A DNA stretch of 64,000 nt, taken from contig JBBHKE010001764.1 of assembly GCA_037447655.1 (NCBI GenBank), forward strand, positions 370,737-434,736, read 5' to 3'. The translations under genes were made by a program, and so were the position numbers. Numbering within the stretch: position 1 is the stretch's first letter; every line of letters begins with the position of its first letter. The notes below the pieces were generated by a model. It made no database searches. It had not been told where the DNA came from and worked only from the letters and a program-made list of their open reading frames with translations. Shown here piece by piece: positions 37,001-47,251 of the stretch. Source of the stretch: Zygnema cylindricum. Taxonomy: Eukaryota; Streptophyta; Zygnematophyceae; Zygnematales; Zygnemataceae.

Positions 37001-37771
37001 GTACATAGAATCTCTTGCTACGCCAAAACCTAAAGTACTATTGTCTTTTCTATCAAAAAATGTTACTCTGTCACTATCAAATTCAACTTTTAAGCCATCA
37101 GAAGTGGCGACTTTGACAGAAAATAAATTCCTAGCTAGACCAGGAACAAATAGTACGTTGCGAATGTGAAGAGACACATGAGGGACGTTTACGTCGCCAG
37201 AATGAGTGGCCAACAGAATGCGGTCGTCTCCTAAGCGAATCTGCAGAGGAGATGATAAAGGAGAAAGGTGAGTGAACCAATCGGATCGCGGTGATAGGTG
37301 GTGACTAGCACCACTATCTATTAGCCAATCGTCAGAGCTTTGAGATAGAATAGCATACCCTTGTAGAAATTGATTATCCAGAGTGACAGAATTTGAGATA
37401 TGATGGGCAACATTTCCATATCCGAATTCTGGTGAGGGAGGGAGGACAAAAGGGGTAGCTACTGGAGTGGGTTAATTAGAGGGAAAATGTGGGGAGAAAG
37501 CGGTCGACCAAAGGAGGTTAACAAAGTTTGATGAGGCATAGTGCGCTGCGGCGTTAGAAGATTGTGGGAGGGATGGAGAATGGGAAAAATGATGAGGATA
37601 AAAATAATTTGGAGGGAAGGAAGGGTGTGGAGGGAGTGGGGGGGTGGGAAGAACTGGTGGTGTGGCATTGGCAACGTTGGCATTCCCTCCATTTTTAGGG
37701 GGATTGGATGCCTCGGTTGCTTTCCGCCTCGCCAATTTTTGACATTCTTCAATGACATGTCCTTTTGTTTT
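34020..37771 (-). pseudogene. Copia-2 pol (protease, integrase, RT, RNase H)
   Basis: In order: DDWLIDSGASHH protease (about 37330), WHLRYGHLNSESL pre-integrase (about 36915), LVHTDVCGPM and SDNGGEF integrase core (36750-36540), FRGIFVGYAPNSKAYR (36190), WVFRVKQKADGSVDKYKARL start of RT (35350-35290), [12 protein letters not shown] (35180), IFVDDLFLV active site (about 34900), then YRSMVGALMYAMQATRPHI and, in a third frame, RNase H with FFDSQGALALIRN and KHIDIQYH (34170-34070). Most of it down to 35255 stays in the gag frame but is broken by several stops; frame changes lie near 35000 and between 34400 and 34256. Confidence 0.9.
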
Positions 37772-38506
37772 TCAGTAAGCGCAAAACAAACGCTGCACCC
37801 CCCCCGAGTTAGTTTTCTGATTTTCAGCAATAAAGGCATTTGCATTAGAAAGATTTAGAGTAGAGAAAGAGAGAAATTTTGACTCTTCATGCAAAAGTTT
37901 TGTACAAAGGGAGTGAAAGGGAATGGATTGGTCTAGATTGTCCAACGAGGAAATGAAAGGGGAAAAGGTTTCAGGGAGGCCTCCTAAAAGGGTAGAAGAG
38001 ATGTCCTCGTCGGAGAGATGCACGCCTATAATGGTGCATTTTCCGGCCGATAATTCGACTGTGCTGATCCAATATTGCATGGATTCCGTCGGCTTTTTCA
38101 TAAAGTTAAAAAACGCTCGTTTTTGAATTCGTCGAGCGGCCCATCCGGTTTGAATGTAAACTGCCTGAAGACGACTCCAAGCTTCGGCGGAAGAGGAGGC
38201 GCCACGAATAAGACGAGTGCGCTCGGTAGTAAGTGACATCACTAGGCGAGCGTGCGCATCCTCATCTTTTTGTTTCCATGTAGCTATTGCCAACTCCGTT
38301 GTAGCTTTTTCTGTTGGTGTATCAGTAGAGGAAATGATAGGAGGTTTTGAAATTCCTATAAAATGGTCCCAAATCTTCTCGTGTTTGAAAAAATGCATTG
38401 CTGAAAATGACCAATCACAGAAGTTTTGGCCATCAAACTTCTGAATACTATTAGAAGTGGCATGGCTAGGCCCATAACCTATTGGAGGTGGATTGGTGGA
38501 AGCCAT
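37772..38506 (-). pseudogene. Copia-2 gag, start codon inside the LTR
   Basis: The ATG at 38506 lies 27 bases before the inner end of the 5' LTR, so residues 1-9 (MASTNPPPI) are LTR-encoded and residues 10-13 (GYGP) are encoded by the primer-binding site. The frame then gives KFDGQNFCDWSFSAMHFF, a typical copia gag opening, and runs 244 codons. It stops at TGA inside the zinc knuckle: Cys-Ala-Tyr, then the stop where the second Cys belongs, then KTKGHVIEEC in the same frame. One point mutation thus splits gag from pol. Confidence 0.85.
38469..38479 (-). other. Copia-2 primer-binding site (tRNA-iMet anticodon arm)
   Basis: Directly after the 5' LTR the element strand reads GGTTATGGGCC, the exact complement of the anticodon arm of initiator-Met tRNA (GGCCCAUAACC). 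Priming by a half tRNA-iMet is known from Drosophila copia and yeast Ty5. Confidence 0.85.
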
Positions 38507-38937
38507 GAAATTGTACACAAGAGAAAGATCAATGCATTGGAGAGAGAAATTGATTTGTATTTGGGATGATTTCATTAAGTGAGAAGAGTCACTTATATAT
38601 AAGATATACAATGCTAATTACTGTGGAGTGTAAGCGCTCTACGGTGCGCTGTAACAAAGGGATCCTAGTCTAGATTCTAACAAATGTATGTAAGACAAAA
38701 GACTGGACCGTCGCCCAAAAGACTGGACCGACGGTCAAAGGACTTCTACGTAAAAAGACTAGACCGACGTATGTAACAAAAAGTACAAATGACTGGACCG
38801 ACGTATGGAAGTACGGACAGGACCAAAAGTGAGACATCCGTAAAAGACGGTCAACAAGACTTGACCGACGTAAGAAAAAGTACGGACAAGACAAAAATAG
38901 CCTCACGCTAAATGTCTGCTAACAATGTCCGCTAACA
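38480..38937 (-). repeat. Copia-2 5' LTR (458 bp)
   Basis: Matches the 3' LTR apart from a few substitutions, one missing copy of a 40-base tandem unit and a short extra repeat ('aatgtccgctaaca' after 'aatgtctgctaac') at the outer end. Confidence 0.92.
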
Positions 38938-38942
38938 AGCAC

Positions 38943-38991
38943 CAGATATGTTTCCGAACATCCCGAATTCTCTACTTTTATTATCATCACT
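38943..38991. repeat. Tandem duplication, unit 1, right remainder
   Basis: Continuation of 32281-33391 on the far side of copia-2. It matches 40233-40282. Confidence 0.8.
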
Positions 38992-39024
38992 CAACCCTCT
39001 TAACCTTTTTTTTTCATTTTTCGA

Positions 39025-39114
39025 CCAATACAATATGGGTCTTAAGGGCATATTGTATGTTTTGCATACAATAGGCATACTGTATGGGCCTACTTTCACC
39101 TACTTTTGAACTAT
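39025..39114. mobile_element. M2 MITE, partial (one end)
   Basis: Carries the palindromic 'atacaatatgggtctt ... gggcctactttcacctac' half and ends CTACTTTTGAACTATG. The other end is missing; unit 2 of the tandem duplication begins exactly at this end. Confidence 0.7.
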
Positions 39115-40282
39115 GGTCGCGACTTATTTGGCCAGAAGCCTCAAAATAATGTCAGAAAACAAAACACTATTAAAGGACGTGGACTACAATCTGCCACGCC
39201 ACCTTGCGCTAAATTAGTAATATTAATTATAATTTCGCATTAACACTAATAAACCCTTATGCTAATAACGATATCGATCTAAAAAAGTACATGATAGAAT
39301 CGTCGTCACGTCACAGAGTACATAATGTAGCCAACAACATGTTCAGTTCCTTATGCTCCAAACTTCCAGAATTAAACATTGTACGGAAACGCTCGGCGCA
39401 CTTTAGTACTAACACGGTAACACTTCTACTCATTGTTAAGTTCCCATCAGCCCCAAATGTCTTCCCTCCCTGCGTATCTTCCTCTCCCGTCACAATTTTA
39501 CTCTCCACCAAAGGACTTTCTGTACTCCTATCGTACAGAACCTGTACTCCAGCTTGAAATCGTTATCTTTCTTCCCACAAGTAGTCAACTCATCTAGTCA
39601 CTCCTTTTTCCACGGCCTCCTCGTTTTCCTAAAACAAAAACTTATTTTCCTCCATCCTGTTTCCCCTCCCCTCCTCCTTTCTGTTTTTCCTCTCTTCCTT
39701 CCTGTCTTTTCCCTCTCCGTCCTGCTTCTACTTTACACTCCTTCGCAACAACCGGCCCCTTCATATGCACAGCCATTTCACAACTCTAGGAATCACATCC
39801 ACATTTTCCATTTTCCTCTCCCTCACTCCCCTTATACGCATCCTTGTCTTCTTCCTTTATCCTCTTGAGACGGGCGATCCACACTATCCATCAGCGCAAG
39901 TACTCATTTCCGATGTTTCGGAGAAATCCATTTGTGCTCTGCCTAAAGTTTAAAAAACATATAGTTGACAAATGCATTTATCAATCATTTATAATGCACA
40001 CAATAATGATCGTTACATCACTGAATCTCACGATTCACAACTCACAAAAAATTGAAAAAACACTATTTGTTATATACATTTTTCAATGTTTCTGATGTTC
40101 TAAGACACCAAAAGCATTGAGAAACGCACATCATAGCAACTGGTCCAAACCATTCTATAAAATTGGCCCAACATACCAGTGTGAGCTCAAACTTCAAAAA
40201 AATACTGGTTCGACTTGTTTCAATTGGTAGCACCAGATATGTTTCCGAACATCCCGAATTCTGTACTTTTATTATCATCACT
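39115..40282. repeat. Tandem duplication, unit 2 (uninterrupted)
   Basis: Direct repeat of 32281-33391 + 38943-38991. It keeps the empty copia-2 target site (ttggtagcaccagatatg near 40224-40241). No protein-coding potential recognised. Confidence 0.88.
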
Positions 40283-40889
40283 AACCCACAGATAAGTTTT
40301 ACACTGAATTGCGATATTGAATCTACAAAACATACACTGGAATCAATGAAAATTACTAATACAGTATTCAGGTTTAGAACAACAACCAACATTCATCCAC
40401 AAGGACAAGCAGAGAAGAAAACATAACACATAATTGATTGAAAAAACCGGCAACCCATGACAAGGTTTAAAAACATGTCGAATATGTTTAATTTATTCGC
40501 TACACAAATTTTAGAGTACAGAAATAGCCGGAATTACCGGCTAAAGCAGCTCCAAAATTGCCATAATTTCAACCCTTACGACAAGCTACCGCCAATATTA
40601 AAAGTACAGCACAACCTCATGACCAAATAAAAACCTTCTTTCTAGCTTATCCCTCCCTCACCCCAGATGCCGCCCTATCTCACTTCCCGCTCTCTACAAA
40701 ATCTCGTTCACCCAAGAAGTACCGGCAACGGTGAGCTTAATTCCCTCATTACGACATACCTACCCAATAGAACCTCAAAGCTGCCTCAAAAAATCTACAT
40801 TACAAAATGAGGCAAAATGATAAAAAAACTCGCTAATTTTTTTCCTCCCTTTCCCTATATCTTCCTTCTCTCCCTCTGTCTTCGGTTCT

Positions 40890-42200
40890 CTACACAATCT
40901 TCTTGGCCCACGAGATACCAGCTGCGGTAAACTGGCTCGGAAGAGGATCGAACTGGAATGTGGCGGCCAACCCCTGCGCGCCGGAAGACATGGTATAAAG
41001 TACGAATTTCTTGACTGTTGCCCCGCCCCTCAGTTTAGCGAACTCGAAGGCAAGGGCGCAAATGGGGTAAGTCGACGGTCCGGAAACATCGATAAGGTCA
41101 ACGTCGTTCCATGGCAAGTTCAAAGCCCTCACAGTTCGGGGAAGGGCGGCGTAAATATCTCCACGGTCGGTGGTTCCAGCGGCAGCCACGAACTTTCCAC
41201 CCAAGTTCCTGATAGCCGTGGGGAAAAGTTTGTAGGTGACAGCTCCGATTCCAGTCTGCAAGTAGCCGAGAGCGTTGGGGGTCGCGGCGAGGTACTGCCC
41301 AATTCCATTCGATCCTGACCTGTATACAACCGACCTAGAAATGCCGCTTTTCCCACTCCAGGAAGCGGAGCCGCAGACGGGGCTCTTGACGGAGGCCGGC
41401 CAGAAAGAGGACTTTGCGAGCCATCGGCAGACCACTTCGGTGGTTCCGGAGCCGTCGGATCGAGCCACGGGAATGACGTTTCCAGAGAGACCGGCCTTAA
41501 TCGCGGACCAGGAGACGGTGGAGGTGTAGATTTTGGCGACTTGGTCGGTGGTCAAACGGATTCCGGAAGCCTTCTTGGTGAAGAAAGAGTACGTGGCGAC
41601 AGTGAAGGGAACGCTGAGCTTGGCGGTTCCTCCGGCCTGGACGTCCTGGGAGGCTGACATTGCCACGTCGGAGAACGCCACTTGGTAGGTTTTGGCGATG
41701 AATCTGGAGATACCGGCGGAGGATCCCACCGAGGCGTAGCTTCCGTACAGAGCCTTGTTGCTCAGGCAGAGCTGCCCGACATACTGATTGAGGGAAAGAG
41801 AGGGAGAGAGAGAGGGAACAAGAATAGGTAAGAAGAGAAATTCATGAGGCAAGGACAGTTTGAACATGTACTAATAGTTAGTAGGAGGGTTCCTTTGGTC
41901 AGTTTATAAAGATATCAAAAGACAATAGAGACAGGGAGAAGAAGGGCTGGTTGAAATAGCAATGGCAAGAGCTCAATGAAGCTCAATAGCAATGGAAAGA
42001 AATGCGTCACGAAAATCCGCAACTTTAGGGCTAATCCGCAAAATGAAAATGTGATGGAGAGAGAGCAAGCGAAACAGTTGCACAGAGGAGTTGGAACAAA
42101 CCTTCTCCACTGACGTTGCGCCACCGATTTTAATTGCTGCCTCGGCGCTGTTGACTGCTGCGAGAGCGACGATGGCGAGGAAAGCGACAATGGCGGCCAT
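40890..42200 (-). CDS. Secreted PstS-like phosphate-binding protein, copy 2
   Basis: Exons 42200-42102 and 41783-40890 around a 318-base GT-AG intron of the same length and phase as copy 1; 330 aa, uninterrupted. The signal peptide and exon 1 protein are identical to copy 1. Ten residues differ, all in exon 2: for example Gly to Arg and Arg to Ala in the SGFIRK stretch, Lys to Thr in GGKAK, and Ala to Ser inside the phosphate loop, giving ARSDGSGTTE, the commoner bacterial-like form. The phosphate-contacting Arg, Ser and Thr are unchanged. Conservation of coding against diverged flanks suggests both copies are under selection or that gene conversion acts. Confidence 0.88.
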
Positions 42201-42302
42201 TGCAGCGAACCGTGAGAGAGAGTGAGAGTGGAATAAGGCGATGGGAGATGTTTAACTCGCTGTGAGTGTCGAATGACGTTGAATATTAGGCGAAAGTAAA
42301 GC

Positions 42303-42382
42303 TTTATAGTTCGCAAGTTCTCGCGTCAAAGGGACGTCACGTCGAAGGGCGGCGGATGGACGTTTTGGGTTTCGACCACGTG
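42303..42382 (-). promoter_or_regulatory. Promoter elements of PstS-like gene 2
   Basis: TATA box CTATAAA (42309-42303), TGACGTC-type site (42339-42333) and G-box CACGTG (42382-42377), in the same order as copy 1. The TATA box is again 109 bases from the ATG. Confidence 0.6.
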
Positions 42383-42905
42383 GCGGGTCTCCATAGATGC
42401 GCATTTTCGCTACGCTCCAGTAGCGTAGAGGCAAAAAGGATTGGAATCTTTTCGTTACTGTTTGTTTGTTTTGCCGGTGGAGCGCGGGCGGAGCCTGACT
42501 TATGCGGGGAAGGCTCATCTAGGTGAGTAAGGAGAACGTGACGTTATCGGAGTCCTGCGGTCGGTGTGGAGCTGCGGAAAATGAAATGATGGGCGGTACA
42601 CCTTTTGCGGACAGATGTAAATCTGATTTTCTGTCGTGTATGTAACTTTTAGGAAAGCGTCCAAAAGTTCTCCTTGACTTATTCGGCAAACGCTTAACGT
42701 TTATTTCCCGGCAGCGAAAGAGTGTTCAGCCTGTTTGCACGGAATTAGAAAAAGGCCAAAGCATTGTGAATGGCTACAGTTCACCGTGAATGCGGGAATA
42801 CACGGAATGGGGAATCTTTGTCATCCTCAGTGCGAAAATTTTTGTCGTTTTTGCGGCTGGTCCTCCATCGGCATATGTGGGAAACGAGGCACTTGGTCGA
42901 ATAAA

Positions 42906-43387
42906 TAAGGGCGTGTTTCCATGAAACCGAAACTTTGAAACGTTACCTTGGATTTTGGCGCAGATTTTACGGTGTACTTTTCAAAGTGTGTCTATGTCAA
43001 TCGTTACTTGCGCCTTCATTACTTCAAATATGTGACAGCTGTAGATGTCACCAATATCTTGCGACACCTGCAGACGCCAACAAACTGCTGACATTTGAAG
43101 ACGCCAACGAGCTCCTGACATTTGTACACGCCCGCACGTGGACAACATAAGCAATCGCCTACATCTACAAATGGACTGTACTGTAGTGAAAGTGACATTA
43201 AATGTTCAGCGTAACATTGTAGACGTCGGGCTTTCTTTCACTCCCATGTGCGTAGTTCTGGCGGATCCTGTCCGGCTGCCTGTTGCCATTTTCTACGCTT
43301 TTCCATTTAACGCAAAAGGTCACTACACCGCTGTAATCTCCGCAGACCCCTGGTGGAGAGAAATTGCGTACAACAAAACAAAGAAAC
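42906..43387. other. Intergenic with a short tandem repeat
   Basis: No gene seen. At about 43060-43125 a unit of about 33 bases, 'gacgccaacnngctnctgacattt', is repeated. Confidence 0.45.
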
Positions 43388-43680
43388 CATAGTTCAAAAG
43401 TAGGCGTTTTTATGGCAGGCCTTTGGTAGGCACACAAAACTTGGCACAAAACTCGCGCAGAGTAGGCATACTGTATGTGTGTGCGTTGTGCACATTCTTG
43501 TACGAACGTACGAATCTGACGTATTATCATAGTACAACGCACGCCGCCGGACATTTTTTTTAGCAAACTGACACGGCGTAGGATGACATTCCGCGGAAAA
43601 AAAAACCTGGAAAAAAAACGCGGACGTAAGTCCTATCGTAAGTTGTGTTATGGGCTTTTCATAGTAGGATTTTAATGTTA
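43388..43680. mobile_element. M2 MITE, partial (other end)
   Basis: Begins CATAGTTCAAAAGTAGG and shares with 45646-45935 the stretch through 'ggcacaaaactcgc', 'gtgtgcgttgtgcaca' and 'gacattccgcgg'. The opposite end is missing. Confidence 0.7.
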
Positions 43681-44211
43681 GAACAAGTGAAAATTGGGAA
43701 GAGAAATAAGAGGTAGTGATAGTGAGACGAGGATTTGACATAAAATTGGAATATGTAGAACTCCAAAATAAAAAGCGCAGTCGGACGTAACCGGGTCCGC
43801 AAAAGTACGTTCGGCGCAATTATTTTATTTTATTTTATTTTAATAATAATTTATTTATTTTCCCCCGTTGGCGAAGGTCTTAGCTACCAGATGCGACAAA
43901 AAAATCGTATATTTACTGTTAAAGAAACGGACCGAAAACGTGACGGTTTTAGTGTTGAACTAAAGAAAAAAAGAAAGAAAAGAAAAAGAAAAAGAGAGAG
44001 AGAGAAAGAGAGGAATTCATGAACTGATGTACTTTCCATCCAAAATAGCGCTGGATATTTTAAAAAGAAAAAAAATACAAAAATAAGAAACACACATTAA
44101 GCCTAACATTCCTTCTTTTCCAATTGTTTTTCCAAAAAAAATGCATAATTCACACTATTAAGAAAGCGATTTCCAACAAAAAAAGGGTTCAAAATTAGAG
44201 AGTATCTTTTA
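43681..44211. other. Intergenic or intron, no exon recognised
   Basis: AT-rich, with a TTTTA repeat (43820-43845) and a purine run (43960-44015). If 44462-44212 is a first exon, its continuation should lie here or further left; none was found before the M2 element. Confidence 0.4.
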
Positions 44212-44462
44212 CCTTTTACGCCTTTCACAAAAGAAAAATCGTTCTTCACTTTATGAGCTGTCACAATTGTCGTATTCTCATGACGTGGATAAACACTAAA
44301 TTTGGTTATCTTAGCTTCGGGTCCCTTTAGAAAAGGCATCCCTTTCCCCGCCGATGTGGGTTTATCACTATCTGCAGAGACCAATGAGCGGTCAGCAATC
44401 AGCCACGTGGCACAAACGACAAAATACACAAAAAAGCGGAGAAGCACCCGAAGGTCGGCCAT
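44212..44462 (-). CDS. Possible first exon of a secreted or ER-membrane protein (partial)
   Basis: From the ATG at 44462 the frame begins MADLRVLLRFFVYFVVCATW and then SLVSADSDK, a clear signal peptide. It continues for 83 codons with KGPEAKITKFSVYPRHENTT and reaches a plausible GTAAAAG donor (exon end 44212). I do not recognise the family, and no following exon was found. CCAAT boxes upstream support a real 5' end. The gene may be truncated by the M2 and inverted-repeat DNA to its left. The alternative is chance. Confidence 0.4.
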
Positions 44463-44634
44463 GGGAGCCAACGGGAAGAAGACGACAAGAATTCTTTTTT
44501 CTACCTATTTATTTTCTTTATTTAATTTCTTTTAAAGTCTTTAGGATTGAAGTTTTCGACTGGAATTATAGGAGCGGAGTTGCTGATACTAGACGACAAA
44601 ATAATGTCGCGCACAAACGACAAAGAGCTTAGCT

Positions 44635-44750
44635 CCAATCAGCGCACTTTTGTCGCACTCTTCGCACAAAGTCGGAGTCGTAGGTTAGGACCGACCAATA
44701 GGAAGGCTCCGAGCGACGACCGGGATTCGGTTTTCGGCCAATCAGCGCAC
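44635..44750 (-). promoter_or_regulatory. Twin CCAAT boxes
   Basis: The 13-mer CCAATCAGCGCAC occurs twice, at 44635-44647 and 44738-44750, 103 bases apart; another CCAAT lies near 44694. They sit 170-290 bases ahead of the ATG at 44462. NF-Y sites work in either orientation. Confidence 0.5.
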
Positions 44751-44764
44751 AGCGCGACCGAAAG

Positions 44765-45260
44765 CAACAATTGAGAAAAGTTACGGGAAAAAAAACAAAA
44801 AAACATTTGAGATTTTTTTTTTTAATGCGATTTTACGCGTCTCGAACGTTTTTTTTGGACCGACTTCCAGATCTGGACGAATCGTGTACTTTTGCGCGAC
44901 CTTGAAAAAAAGTTTTTAGAGTTTTTTGAGGGTTTTTGGGTTTTTAGAGTTTTTAGGGTTTTTACTTTTTAGGGTTTGGAGGTTTTTAGGGTTTTTTCAG
45001 GAGCAATTTTCGTGAACCGTGTCTTGTAGCTTTTTAATTTAGGGTAATTTGCACCCATTAAAAAATTAATGGCCCGCTCGATTTGCCGCGGCTGTCGTAT
45101 TCTTGGAGCTTGTCAGATTTTTTGTCATTTTCTGTCAGTTTTTGACAGTTTTTGAGGATTGTCAGTTTTTGTCGGTTTTTGAGGAACCAATCGCATTTCG
45201 TTGTACAAGTTGACGTCTTTCCGAAAATTGCGCTGAGGGTAAAAAAAAATAACTTTTTAG
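44765..45260. other. Intergenic with telobox-like and GTCAGTTTTTG microrepeats
   Basis: About 44910-45000 contains repeated TTTTTAGGG / TTTTTGGG / TTTTTAGAG units, a degenerate form of plant-type telomere sequence. About 45110-45180 repeats 'gtcagtttttg'. No gene seen. Confidence 0.55.
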
Positions 45261-45584
45261 TTTTAGCTGGTGGAGTACGGCCTCAGGAGGGTGGTACCGT
45301 ACTGTACTTTGTCCCTTGCTGACACGACCTGATGGAATAGTAATCAAATTTCATGCTAATTAACGTGTCCGTACACCTGTTCGTACGATTATTGGCAAAG
45401 CTTGACGGACAAGATTCGTTAGTCCCAGTAGGGTTGGGCTAGGCCCATTTTTGTGTACGGAAAAGTGTACGGACAAGTAAATTGGCAAGATATTTTAATA
45501 ACTATACCATCAGGTCGTGTCAGTAAGGGACAAAGTACGGTACGGTACCACTTGCCTGAGACCGTACCTCCACCAGCTAAAAAC
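45261..45584. mobile_element. Foldback element M3 with about 75-base terminal inverted repeats
   Basis: The left arm starts TTTTAGCTGGTGGAGTACGG and runs through 'ctttgtcccttgctgacacg' to 'acctgatgg' (45334). The right arm is its reverse complement (about 45508-45584) with a few mismatches. Total about 324 bases, non-coding, GTAC-rich. Confidence 0.8.
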
Positions 45585-45645
45585 AAAAAGTGAGGTTCTT
45601 CACAATACAGTACTGCCAGCCGTACTAATTCGTGACATTACGTAC

Positions 45646-46214
45646 CATAGTTCAAAAGTAGGCGTTTTTATCGTTGGCCTTTGGTAGGCGCACAAAACTT
45701 GGCACAAAACTCGCATAGAGTAAGCATACTGTATGTGTGTGCGTTGTGCACACTCTTGTATGAACGTACGAATCTGACGTATCATCATAGTACAGCGCAC
45801 GCCGCAGGACGATTTTTTTTAGCAAACTGACACGGCGTAGGATGACATTCCGCGGAAAAAAAAACCTGGAAAAAAAAAAAAAAACGCGGACGTAAGTCCT
45901 ATCGTAAGTTGTGTTATGGGCTTTTCATGTGATCTTCTTAGATCGCTACTTTGATCAGCGAACGTCCGATCGTCCATACCTCACAGTTTAAATAAAAAAT
46001 ACCTCAAAACTCACGGAAAAATAAAAATTTGTCTGAATGTTTTTCAAAATTTAGACATGACATTTAATTCTCTATCAATCGATGTGCAACTAAACCCTGT
46101 TACTTTTATTTTTCATTTTGCGACCAATACAATATGGGTCTTAAGACCATATTGTATGTTTTGCGTACAATAGGCATATTGTATGGGCCTACTTTCACCT
46201 AGTTTTGAACTATG
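45646..46214. mobile_element. M2 MITE, longest copy
   Basis: Both ends are present: CATAGTTCAAAAGTAGG at the left, and at the right CTAGTTTTGAACTATG, with one change. It shows which half copies at 39025-39114 and 43388-43680 belong together. No reading frame. Confidence 0.78.
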
Positions 46215-47251
46215 AAACCAACACATTGTTTCCAAACGGACAAACAACTTTTATTTCGTGTACTCTCCCAACTGCAAAAAAAAAATCGAAAACGTTTGAC
46301 ACGTCCAATCCAAGTTTTCTATTCGTCAATAGTGTCATGCCAAATCCTGTCAACCGAAATCAAACTGCATTTAACCGCATTTAAATGGCATGGAAACAGT
46401 CCGTAAAAACTAACGCCACACTAACTTGTATTTTGGTATGTTTCGGTGGCGACAGGACCTTACAGATTTCGTTGACGCCGTGAAACCCGCGGACAGATTG
46501 GATTTTGTACGCGAAGTCGTCACGCAACGTGGAACCCGCGAACATATTGAAGTCCATACGCCTATTCGTTAGGCGCCGGAATTTCCGCGATCCAATTTGA
46601 GTTGAAGTTCGTACTATATGCGTACCGAAACGTCGACTTGAAAGTATGTTAGGACCAGCGCGAATTCGAACACGCATCATCGGCCGCCAAGGACGCAGCC
46701 GAAAGGACGAACGAGATTCAAATTGCGCACCGCGACGCGATTGACCCATTTTAAGTCGTGGACCCTTGGAGATCTCACGCATTCACATGTAGCTTAGGAA
46801 GGATTTTCATCCTTACGTTGTAGATTTTGTAACGGAAGGCATAGGATTCTGGTCGCCTATTGGCCAGAATCCAAACTAGGCGCAGACGACTACATAGAAC
46901 GCATGTATGTATAGTAGGTTAGACGCTTAGCTGTAGACTTTGTACTAAATGAATTTTAGGTGAATTCTGTGCTCACAATTTCAAGAGCACAAGAATTCTT
47001 TTTCGAGGATTTAACCTTTGCTTTCATTATTTTCTTGTGGAATTGTTAGATAAGTTTTAGTGACTATTTTCTCTTGTCATTAAGCGTTCTCATGCCTAGC
47101 TCACACACACCTTTCTTTATAATCTGCCTTGCAATTTAATCCATGCGGCTCACGCCGAAGACTAACTGGTTTCCCTTCACTTCTAATCTCGCCCTATCAA
47201 CTGGATTGCTGCTCAGCCTTCTCTCTCATGCTATTGCTGAACCTTAGATTG
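46215..47251. other. Intergenic, possibly part of the gypsy 5' region
   Basis: No gene supported. A perfect stem GATTCTGG/CCAGAATC with an 11-base loop lies at about 46847-46873. The sequence just left of copia-3 may belong to the 5' LTR or leader of the gypsy element, because copia-3 is inserted between it and the gypsy gag region (inference). Confidence 0.35.

Larger units (their letters stand above)
33392..38937 (-). mobile_element. Ty1/copia retrotransposon 2, decayed, both LTRs present
   Basis: Complete in outline: 5' LTR 38937-38480, PBS, gag, protease, integrase, RT, RNase H, polypurine tract, 3' LTR 33874-33392. A 5-bp target duplication AGCAC flanks it (33387-33391 and 38938-38942), and the empty site is seen intact near 40230. 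The coding region has several stops and at least one frameshift. Confidence 0.95.
40330..42905. repeat. Inverted duplication, arm 2
   Basis: Reverse-complement partner of 21239-23985. The best conserved parts are the two exons; flanks match with many substitutions and indels. Confidence 0.88.

Noticed and set aside
46381-46782. 133-codon minus-strand frame left of copia-3
   Set aside because: Rich in Arg and without conserved motifs; the other strand is equally unconvincing.
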